A stretch of DNA of 64,000 nucleotides from UMGS1590 sp963558655. Its GTDB lineage: Bacteria; Bacillota; Peptococcia; Peptococcales; Peptococcaceae. The position numbers and the translations under genes were made by a program. Positions within the stretch are counted from its first letter, which is position 1, and the number at the start of each line of letters is the position of its first letter. This document shows, in pieces, positions 41,874 to 47,621 of this stretch. Where the stretch lies: positions 1 to 64,000 of the forward strand of contig CAUWHJ010000014.1 of assembly GCA_963558655.1 (NCBI GenBank), read 5' to 3'. The notes beneath the pieces are model-generated. The model was given only the letters and a program-made list of their open reading frames with translations. It was not told the origin of the DNA and made no database searches.

Positions 41874-42232
41874 ATGAACATGGATGCAATTTTATATGAT
41901 GCAATCAAATATAACGGGGGGGCATAAACTCCCTATTGAATAGAGGGACGGTCAAGAGTGTGCAGAAGGGCGAATCTGCAAGCGAAATTTCTATTCCGAA
42001 AAACACTAATGATTTTTATTCATACTATATCAATATTAGCCCGGTTGATTTAAGTAAAGCTATTTTAGTAAGTGATTTTTGGAACAGTAACCATTCTGGT
42101 GAGGATATTGTAGAACTCTTAAGCGTCGTGCTAGAAAATAACAGAATCCATATTAAACTTAGAAATATTAACGTTAGTTATGATGAAACTATAACATTAT
42201 ATGGTGCTTGGCAAGTAATAGAATTTTATTGA
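41874..42232 (+). CDS. Array module 6, OFF by G7 tract
   Basis: ATG 41874 (second ATG at 41880), SD AAGGAAGG. As read it stops after 17 residues (TAA 41925-41927). With eight G the hinge NGGGINSLLNRGTVKSVQKG leads into a 119-residue product ending AWQVIEFY. The tag MDAILYDAIKYN is closest to that of the large tail fibre at 38209 (MEPTILDAIKNKG). Confidence 0.75.
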
Positions 42233-42249
42233 TAAGGAGGTTATGCCTA

Positions 42250-42564
42250 ATGAGCGAAGAAAAGAAAATATGGTATTACGCGCAAATTACAGACGATAAC
42301 ATCTGTTGCGGCGTATCGCAGTTATCAGGCGTTGTCGAGGCTGACAACATGATCGAGCTAGAGAGCTATGACACAAGCCTGATCGGTAAGATGTGGGCGG
42401 GCGGTGAGTGGGTGGAAAACCCTAACCCACCAGAGCCACCGGAACCATCGCACGAGCCAACCACGCAGGACATCATGGACGAACTCAAGGCGATGCAGGG
42501 CGATCAGGTGCCAGCAGCAAAGTTAGATAGTGCCTATCGTGAGGGCGTTAATGCCTACGTTTAG
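42250..42564 (+). CDS. Hypothetical tail protein closing the array
   Basis: A 104-residue protein, SD AAGGAGG 11 bases before ATG 42250. It has an N-terminal strand-rich domain (WYYAQITDDNICCGVSQL), a Pro/Glu linker (NPPEPPEPSHEP) and the C-terminal helix with KLDSAYREGVNAYV, shared with the gene at 39599. Similar 100-residue proteins follow tail fibres in many Bacillota phages, sometimes as fibre chaperones. Function unknown. Confidence 0.7.
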   Translation: MSEEKKIWYYAQITDDNICCGVSQLSGVVEADNMIELESYDTSLIGKMWAGGEWVENPNPPEPPEPSHEPTTQDIMDELKAMQGDQVPAAKLDSAYREGVNAYV

Positions 42565-42569
42565 GCATT

Positions 42570-42595
42570 AAAAAAACGCGCCGCTTATGGCGCGT
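42570..42595 (-). terminator. Terminator of the leftward cargo module
   Basis: Stem ACGCGCC/GGCGCGT (42576-42582 with 42589-42595). On the minus strand it is followed by seven T (42570-42576 as A on the plus strand). It also separates the convergent tail operon; a second stem covers the stop codon of the gene to the left. Confidence 0.75.
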
Positions 42596-42604
42596 AGATG
42601 GGTT

Positions 42605-42811
42605 TTAATTGCTGATAATTTCAATTTTGCAATCGAGGGCGTTTGTGATTTTGACGATTGTTTCCAGTGTGGGGGATGTGCGTTTGCTTTCTAGGCGAGC
42701 AATAGAGGGCTGAGCAATGTTTGATGCTTTGGCTAATTGCTGTTGTGTCATACCACGTTCCTCGCGCATAGCAATGAGACTGTCAATAAACTGTGAGCAC
42801 TCGTTTGTCAT
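42605..42811 (-). CDS. XRE-family antitoxin-like regulator
   Basis: A 68-residue HTH protein (GMTQQQLAKASNIAQPSIARLES, then SPTLETIVKITNALDCKIEI), the HigA/XRE pattern with a short hydrophobic end. Last gene of a three-gene leftward operon within the late block, overlapping the DUF2442 gene by four bases. It probably represses its own operon at the palindromes near 43400-43434 and neutralises or balances its partners. Confidence 0.85.
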   Translation of the reverse strand: MTNECSQFIDSLIAMREERGMTQQQLAKASNIAQPSIARLESKRTSPTLETIVKITNALDCKIEIISN

Positions 42812-43068
42812 CGGTATTCATCTCCTACAAGGATGCCCTTATCATAGAGGATTTCTGGGGCCATATCTATATCATCGTTCCATGCGATTGACCCACAGCT
42901 TAGATAAGGCTGCATAAAGAGCTTTTTATTACTAAGTGGTGCCCATGGGCGTTCAGAAAGGTATGGTGTCATATCGAAGCGTTTAACTTCACCGGATGCA
43001 AATGTCAAAGTGAGGGAATAGTCATCATTAGGAATGACATTTTTGACGACCCAATTTGGTGTGGACAT
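42808..43068 (-). CDS. DUF2442 protein
   Basis: An 86-residue protein. LTLTFASGEVKRFDMTPYL followed by SIAWNDDIDMAPEILYDKG is the DUF2442 pattern. DUF2442 and DUF4160 genes are often adjacent and have been proposed to be toxin-antitoxin-like partners; no experimental proof is implied here. Confidence 0.85.
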   Translation of the reverse strand: MSTPNWVVKNVIPNDDYSLTLTFASGEVKRFDMTPYLSERPWAPLSNKKLFMQPYLSCGSIAWNDDIDMAPEILYDKGILVGDEYR

Positions 43069-43106
43069 AGATGTTCAGCTCCTTTCATGAAAGTATTGAA
43101 CCCCTC

Positions 43107-43364
43107 TTATTTGAGAGGTTCAATCTTATAGAGGTCACCGCGTTCTTTTGCGATTTCCCAGTTTGCAATGAGTTCATCTCTGTGAATATCGGCCCAGGTT
43201 TGGACGTATTTAATTTTAGACTTAGGGAAGTCGCCGCTGATGACGTTTCCGTCCATGTCAAACAAAGCGCTTTGGCCTTGATATTCAGCATGAAAATGTG
43301 GTGGGTTGTGGTCATCAAAGTACATACGAATGATGATTCCGTAGAACATTGATATAATTGGCAT
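43107..43364 (-). CDS. DUF4160 protein
   Basis: An 85-residue protein: MPIISMFYGIIIRMYFDDHN then PPHFHAEYQGQSALFDMDG is the DUF4160 signature, and its N-HF/PHFHA strand could bind metal. First gene of the module, SD AAAGGAGATGA seven to ten bases before the ATG. Confidence 0.85.
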   Translation of the reverse strand: MPIISMFYGIIIRMYFDDHNPPHFHAEYQGQSALFDMDGNVISGDFPKSKIKYVQTWADIHRDELIANWEIAKERGDLYKIEPLK

Positions 43365-43389
43365 TTAACTCATCTCCTTTACTGTGTTT

Positions 43390-43434
43390 ATTATAACACG
43401 AATGTTATGACGTGTCAATAACAATTTTGTTATT
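43390..43434 (-). promoter_or_regulatory. Consensus promoter with nested palindromic operators
   Basis: On the minus strand TTGACA (43413-43418), 17-base spacer, TATAAT (43390-43395), a perfect sigma-A promoter. AATAACAATTTTGTTATT (43417-43434), an 8-bp-arm inverted repeat, adjoins the -35, and ATAACA/TGTTAT arms lie within the spacer. This gives the cargo its own repressible transcription in the lysogen. Confidence 0.85.
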
Positions 43435-43455
43435 AAAAGAAAGGAATGATAAAAC

Positions 43456-43923
43456 ATGAACGAATTATATACCGAAGCAATGCGCGATAAAGGTCTGGCT
43501 GATGCAGCGGATCTGCAAAAACGAGCACCGGAAATGGATGGTACAGCTCTTTATGCGGAAGAGGACAAGATTCCTGACTTTCAGGCGGCACGTACTACAA
43601 AGAACATGATCGAACGTCCGCTAGGATTCATCTGCAGAAGTTCAGCCAGACGGGTTATGAAGATGATCCAGCCATATGACAGTGACGTATACACCCAGGA
43701 GCCGGAGGAGCTGCCTGCTCAGTGGGCGCCATATTGGTCGAAGGATCCACAACACGCCGTGGACTTTATCGCGATTTCAACCGCGCCATGGATGATTGGT
43801 GATTGCTGTAAGTGGGAAGGGCACGTCTATCGCTGTAAAGAAGATAATGTTGTTTGGTCGCCAGGGGATCAGCCGCAGCGCTGGGAGGATCTTGGCACGG
43901 TTGAGAGCGTGATGGAGGTGTAA
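43456..43923 (+). CDS. Tail protein with carbohydrate-binding end
   Basis: A 155-residue protein. The N-terminal part is helical; the C-terminal portion IGDCCKWEGHVYRCKEDNVVWSPGDQP has the W..G..Y.C...N..W.P pattern of CBM5/12-like domains. It could bind a cell-wall or capsular glycan. It is the last likely tail gene before the holins. Confidence 0.75.
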   Translation: MNELYTEAMRDKGLADAADLQKRAPEMDGTALYAEEDKIPDFQAARTTKNMIERPLGFICRSSARRVMKMIQPYDSDVYTQEPEELPAQWAPYWSKDPQHAVDFIAISTAPWMIGDCCKWEGHVYRCKEDNVVWSPGDQPQRWEDLGTVESVMEV

Positions 43924-43926
43924 CCG

Positions 43927-44343
43927 ATGGACCAGACAGCAGCCCATATTTTTGACGTGCTACGAGCGGCAACGGAGACGCCGGAGGGCAAGGTGATCTA
44001 TATCCTCGCTGTGATCTGCGTGCTAATGATTATTGATTTTGTGACTGGCAGTGTGGCGGCATGGCGCAACCCAAGTATTGATTTCCGGAGCCAGGAGGGC
44101 ATTAACGGAATTCTGCGTAAACTATGCAGCATCATTGTGTTGGTGGCGTGCATCCCTATCGCTCCGTTGGTGCCAGCTGATGCAGGTGTGGCAGCACTTA
44201 TTGTGCTTTATGTTGGGTACTTACTCATGGAGTTTAAGAGTATTTTAGAGAACCTTGCTAAACTGGGCGTGGAGATTACGCCATTGGAAGGTTTTTTGGA
44301 CAAGCTCGAACAAGACAATAAAGAAGGAAAGGATGATAAGTAA
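43927..44343 (+). CDS. Holin (phage_holin_4/TcdE type)
   Basis: A 138-residue membrane protein with three hydrophobic stretches: VIYILAVICVLMIIDFVTGSV, a second around KLCSIIVLVACIPIAPLV, and AALIVLYVGYLLMEFKSIL; charged C-terminal tail. The pattern DFVTGSVAAW...S...GI.RK fits the holin_4 family. It makes the membrane hole for the amidase. Confidence 0.9.
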   Translation: MDQTAAHIFDVLRAATETPEGKVIYILAVICVLMIIDFVTGSVAAWRNPSIDFRSQEGINGILRKLCSIIVLVACIPIAPLVPADAGVAALIVLYVGYLLMEFKSILENLAKLGVEITPLEGFLDKLEQDNKEGKDDK

Positions 44344-44675
44344 TGGAATTATTGGACGTTACAAGCATTGCTGAGGCATTGATTACTTTGCTGATCGCTG
44401 TTGTTGGCGTTGTGTACACCTATCTGCGTAACAAGAGCAACAATGCCGATCAGCTCGACCGCTGGGTGCAAATTGCTGTTTATGCGGCGGAACAGGCGTA
44501 TAAGACAGGGATGACAGAGGACCGCAAGGCTTATGCACAGGATGTGTTGGCAAAACAAGGCCTCAAGCTCGATTGGTCAAAGGTCGACGATATGATCGAG
44601 GCTGCCGTCAATCAACTGCCGCCAGTACAGCGCACGGTGACCAGTGAATCAATGATGGATGGGAGGGGTGACTGA
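44343..44675 (+). CDS. Phage holin, LLH family
   Basis: A 110-residue protein with one N-terminal membrane segment (SIAEALITLLIAVVGVVYTYL) and a soluble part (VQIAVYAAEQAYKTGMTEDR, YAQDVLAKQGLKLDW) typical of LLH holins. It overlaps the first holin and the amidase by one base each, so the three form a lysis cassette. Confidence 0.9.
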   Translation: MELLDVTSIAEALITLLIAVVGVVYTYLRNKSNNADQLDRWVQIAVYAAEQAYKTGMTEDRKAYAQDVLAKQGLKLDWSKVDDMIEAAVNQLPPVQRTVTSESMMDGRGD

Positions 44676-45388
44676 TGAGTTACACACTTAGTCAGATGTG
44701 GCTGCCGGAATCCCTCTACGGTCTCAAGGCCAGCTATGCCATGACGCCACAGGGCATTGTCGTGCATAACACTGCCGGCAGTGCCAGTGCGCGAAGTGAA
44801 GCAACAGCCATGCTCAATAACGGCAACTCGGTGAGTTATCATGTTGTTATCGACGAGAGCGAGGCTATTGAGTTGATTCCATTTTCCAGGAACGCTTGGC
44901 ACGCGGGCGATGGTTCTACTGGCTACGCCAACCGCAACCTGATCGGTATCGAGATTGCTCGCAGTATGGATTATTCTAGCGAAAAGTACGACAGAGCAGA
45001 GGCTAATGCCGTCGAGTACATCGCATGGGTTTGTGTGCAGTATGGTTGGGACAGCGCACAGCTGCATCAGCATAATTGGTATTCCTCGACTGCGTGCCCA
45101 CATCGCTTGAAGGATCACTGGACTACATTCTGCAACCAGGTTGACGCTAGGATCGCAGAGATCAGAGCCGACAGCAATGGAAATCCATCTGACGACAATC
45201 CAAACCAGCCAACGACCGACGATCAAGGCAAGGTCAAAGTTACACTCCATGGCTACGAGCGAGACGTGCGTGGCATCAACAAAGACGGCACCGTTTACGT
45301 CAGCGTGCGCGATCTACTGAGCCAGATGGGCTATGATGTAGGCTGGGCGGATGGCAAAGTGACGGTAGAATACCATAAAGGCGCATAA
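44675..45388 (+). CDS. N-acetylmuramoyl-L-alanine amidase (endolysin)
   Basis: A 237-residue endolysin. The amidase_2 domain (about 5-170) has the zinc ligand H in GIVVHNTAGS, SYHVVIDESEAIELIPF, and the second ligand site in HQHNWYSSTACPH. After an Asn/Pro-rich linker, the C-terminal domain (about 190-237, VTLHGYERDVRGINKDGTVY) resembles a copper-amine-oxidase-N-like wall-binding module. It has no signal peptide, so it needs the holins. Confidence 0.95.
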   Translation: MSYTLSQMWLPESLYGLKASYAMTPQGIVVHNTAGSASARSEATAMLNNGNSVSYHVVIDESEAIELIPFSRNAWHAGDGSTGYANRNLIGIEIARSMDYSSEKYDRAEANAVEYIAWVCVQYGWDSAQLHQHNWYSSTACPHRLKDHWTTFCNQVDARIAEIRADSNGNPSDDNPNQPTTDDQGKVKVTLHGYERDVRGINKDGTVYVSVRDLLSQMGYDVGWADGKVTVEYHKGA

Positions 45389-45397
45389 GACAATGAA

Positions 45398-45432
45398 ACC
45401 CCTGCTGTAATGGCAGGGGTGTATTTTAATTT
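45398..45432 (+). terminator. Terminator at the end of the late operon
   Basis: ACCCCTGC (45398-45405) pairs with GCAGGGGT (45413-45420), followed by an AT-rich tail with two T runs. Confidence 0.8.
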
Positions 45433-45795
45433 TTTTTTGAACGTAGCCAATAAAGGACCTTCATCCACATAAAGCGAAGATACTTTATTCCATAATATAT
45501 AGAGTATGGACCAATATATATTATGAAAGCTTCAATTAGTTCCGGTGGCTATAGGTTCTGACTTAGTAGAATGGAAAGTAGAAACTACAATCCATCTAAA
45601 ATGAAACTTGTTATCATTCCGTTTCCCTCCTTTCTTATTTTTTCTGATTAAATTATACGATAATTTTTGTTAATGTGCATTGGTTATATGATGGTAAGAG
45701 TTGTTTTTTCTTTCATTATATAAGAGAAAATCACACAGATAGCCCACAGAGCATAGCACAGATGGCATTATTGAGCCGTTTGTAGTTCTCCAAGC
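45433..45795. other. AT-rich gap between lysis genes and attR
   Basis: No convincing gene. On the minus strand there is a perfect SD (AGGAGGG, 45625-45631) seven bases before an ATG (45615-45617), with TATAAT upstream, but the frame closes after ten codons at 45585. A neighbouring minus frame (KFHFRWIVVSTFHSTKSEP, about 20 further residues) is open over this stretch but has no start codon. It may be a decayed small gene or a leader; I cannot decide. Confidence 0.35.
45741..45760. repeat. Right-end candidate integrase arm site
   Basis: AGCCCACA at 45741-45748 repeats the word found three times inside attL; a weaker copy (ATAGCACA) ends at 45760, about one helical turn further. Confidence 0.5.
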
Positions 45796-45874
45796 GCTAA
45801 TCTTTACTGCGACAGGGCAAGATATTCAGACACAACAAACCCCAGAAACAAGCTGTTTCTGGGGTTTTTCTTAT
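45796..45874. repeat. attR, right prophage attachment repeat (79 bp)
   Basis: Matches attL (173-251) with three loop differences (AGC for GCT). The hairpin 45840-45850/45854-45864 plus five T is also a terminator. Host sequence begins at 45875, where similarity ends. Confidence 0.9.
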
Positions 45875-45979
45875 GCCATAAAATTGTGGCAGCGGCTGCT
45901 GCCGGTGACTATTGGTTCTTTTGCGTTGCTGTTTGGTTTATGATAGCCTGGCAAAGGGATATTTTATAGAGGCGGGACA

Positions 45980-46008
45980 TTGACAGTGTTGTGGTAGGAT
46001 AATAAAAT
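45980..46008 (+). promoter_or_regulatory. Promoter of the TauE-like gene
   Basis: TTGACA (45980-45985), 17-base spacer, TAAAAT (46003-46008), about 40 bases before the start codon. Confidence 0.75.
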
Positions 46009-46048
46009 ATATAAGATAACCTATTTTTATTCGCTGGAAGGGGTGAAA

Positions 46049-46783
46049 ATGGTGCTTTATCTGATTATTGTGGTGGTGTCGTTGGTGGGGGCGCTGATTC
46101 AGGGGGTAACTGGTTTTGGTGCTTCGTTGACGATGATGACGCTTTTGCCATATTTTATGGCGTTGCCTCAGGCGGTGGCGATTAGCTGTGTGATACCGTT
46201 GGCACAGATGGCGGCATTGGTGTGGTTGTATCGTCGTGCGCTCAACTGGCGGCGTGTGCTCATTCCGTCGGTGTTTTATCTTGTTGGCTGCTGGTTGTCG
46301 ATTCGGCATACGTTGTCGTTTGATCCGATGGCATTGAAGTTTTCATTTGGCCTCTTTTTAATTGTTATAGGTATTTATTTTTTGCGATTCAGCGAAAAAG
46401 CTAAGGTAAATGATACTGTTCCGGTGATGGTGGTGTGCAGTTTTGTGTCGGGGCTTATCAATGGGCTTTTTGGGGTCGGCGGGCCGCTTATGGTGCTTTA
46501 TTATATGGCTGCTTGTGATTCTATGGATGAATATGTAGCCAATTTGCAATGCTGTTTTATGATTACGGATATTTATTGCCTTGTTTTGCGTGTTCAGGAA
46601 GGTATTTTTACAACGGACCTCATTGGGCCGTCGATTGTGGGTATTATTGTTATTTTGATTGGGCAGGTGTTTGCTGCGCGGATTGTTAAAAAAATCAACA
46701 GCGAAGATGTGATTCGTCGGTTGACGTATATCATGGTTTGCGTATCTGGTTTGATTATGGGGCTGACAAATTTGCCGTTTTAG
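46049..46783 (+). CDS. TauE/SafE-family membrane exporter
   Basis: A 244-residue protein with about eight membrane helices. The N-terminal GALIQGVTGFGASL and the repeated GLINGLFGVGGPLM segment are the two hallmark glycine-rich repeats of the TauE/SafE family, which moves sulfite, sulfoacetate or related anions. ATG 46049 has GGAAGGGG nine bases before; GTG 46043 is too close to the SD. Next to the arylsulfotransferase it may export a sulfur anion. Confidence 0.85.
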   Translation: MVLYLIIVVVSLVGALIQGVTGFGASLTMMTLLPYFMALPQAVAISCVIPLAQMAALVWLYRRALNWRRVLIPSVFYLVGCWLSIRHTLSFDPMALKFSFGLFLIVIGIYFLRFSEKAKVNDTVPVMVVCSFVSGLINGLFGVGGPLMVLYYMAACDSMDEYVANLQCCFMITDIYCLVLRVQEGIFTTDLIGPSIVGIIVILIGQVFAARIVKKINSEDVIRRLTYIMVCVSGLIMGLTNLPF

Positions 46784-46796
46784 GAAGAGGGGGCGC

Positions 46797-47453
46797 ATGA
46801 TGAATTTTAAAGATTTGCCAAATCTGGAACCGTGTTTTTTCAAAAAAGGCTCGGTGTTAATTCAAGATGGGGATAGGGTGGATTATGTCTATTATTTACG
46901 GAAGGGGACGGTTTATAGAGAAATTGTTACTGATACCGGTGTTGAAAGCATTTTGTCGTGCAAAGAAGGCGGCGGGCTTACGGATTCTATCATTGGTATT
47001 CTTTTGCTCTATGGTCACGAAGCGCCATATATTTCCGGCAATAATTTTGTTGCTGGCACCGATTGCTATTGTTTGCGTATTCCCGTGGATGTGATTAAAG
47101 GGTATTTGCATACGCGACCAGAGCTTTTAGAGGAGCTTGTAGGCACGGCCATTCATGAATGTGGGTATTTGATGAATCTTTATCTTGGCAAGAGCGAGGC
47201 GCCAGCGCCGGCTGCGCTTTGTACATGGATGCTGGAGCGTTTGGAAAAACGGGTAGATGGGCAGTATCTGCCGAGCTACCACCATGATGATATTGCTAAG
47301 TTTCTTAATTTGCACAAGGTGACGGTATCGCGCATTTTTAGTGCGTTGCGACGTGAAGGAGTGTTGGAAAAAACAGACCATGGTTTGCGTGTGCGTGATA
47401 TGAGCAGGTTGCGTGATTATGCGGATAATCGCCGTCATTTGCGCTATTCCTGA
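46797..47453 (+). CDS. Crp/Fnr-family transcription regulator
   Basis: A 218-residue regulator. N-terminal cyclic-nucleotide-binding-like beta roll (about 10-120: FFKKGSVLIQDGDRVDYVYYLRKGTV) and C-terminal winged helix (HHDDIAKFLNLHKVTVSRIF). It lacks the Fnr N-terminal cysteine cluster, and the phosphate-binding RxS pocket of cAMP binders is not seen, so its effector is unknown. The gene is 13 bases after the exporter and 168 before the arylsulfotransferase, whose promoter has a palindrome it might bind. Confidence 0.85.
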   Translation: MMNFKDLPNLEPCFFKKGSVLIQDGDRVDYVYYLRKGTVYREIVTDTGVESILSCKEGGGLTDSIIGILLLYGHEAPYISGNNFVAGTDCYCLRIPVDVIKGYLHTRPELLEELVGTAIHECGYLMNLYLGKSEAPAPAALCTWMLERLEKRVDGQYLPSYHHDDIAKFLNLHKVTVSRIFSALRREGVLEKTDHGLRVRDMSRLRDYADNRRHLRYS

Positions 47454-47523
47454 CGGTGTGTGTAAAAATGGCAGACGTTTTTGTCTCTTCAAAAATATTT
47501 GTGCAAAAAAACAATAAAAAAAT

Positions 47524-47564
47524 TAACCCGGGTTATTGATTTCTTCTTAGAGCATATATAAAAT
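47524..47564 (+). promoter_or_regulatory. Arylsulfotransferase promoter with adjoining palindrome
   Basis: TAACCCGGGTTA (47524-47535), a perfect 12-bp palindrome, abuts the -35 TTGATT (47536-47541); 17-base spacer; -10 TAAAAT (47559-47564). The palindrome is positioned like a class II activator site, for which the Crp/Fnr protein just upstream is a natural but unproven candidate. Confidence 0.6.
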
Positions 47565-47621
47565 GGATTTATCAGTTGATGGTATTGAACATGACTGCTG
47601 AATCTCTAAGGAGGAAAATTT

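Larger units (their letters stand above)
39982..42232 (+). repeat. Tandem array of six paralogous tail-appendage genes with G-tract hinges
   Basis: Six modules of about 320-440 bp follow each other, each with its own SD, a 14-30 residue N-terminal tag (MEPIMLDEIK or MSIVEMNE type), a G-rich hinge and a 70-100 residue domain beginning VKSVQRG and ending WQVIEFY. G runs are: module 1, GGGTGGGGG (40051-40059, in frame); 2, G6 (40484-40489); 3, G9 (40833-40841); 4, G7 (41161-41167); 5, G5 (41535-41539); 6, G7 (41916-41922). Modules 2, 4, 5 and 6 need one more G, module 3 one G fewer, to read through. No other stop or shift is needed in any module. Confidence 0.85.
173..45874. mobile_element. Integrated contractile-tail prophage (PBSX/Xkd-like)
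   Basis: A continuous block of phage genes lies between two 79-bp direct repeats. Integrase is at the left end next to attL and the amidase/holin lysis genes are at the right end next to attR. Order is integrase, immunity, replication, packaging, head, tail, lysis. A sheath protein, XkdM-like tube, XkdN-like chaperone and baseplate J protein define a myovirus-type contractile tail. The set resembles PBSX/skin-type phages of Bacillota in gene order. At least two genes carry disabling-looking lesions (26999, about 23707), so inducibility into plaque-forming phage is uncertain. Confidence 0.95.

Noticed and set aside
39982..42232. Array read as simple pseudogene decay
   Set aside because: Not excluded, but in all five cases the only lesion is a one-base change in the G run, both halves are free of stops and each SD is kept; random decay would hit other positions too.
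38209..42564. Diversity-generating retroelement acting on the fibre tip
   Set aside because: No reverse transcriptase, no template repeat and no Avd-like gene in the window; variation here rests on G tracts instead.
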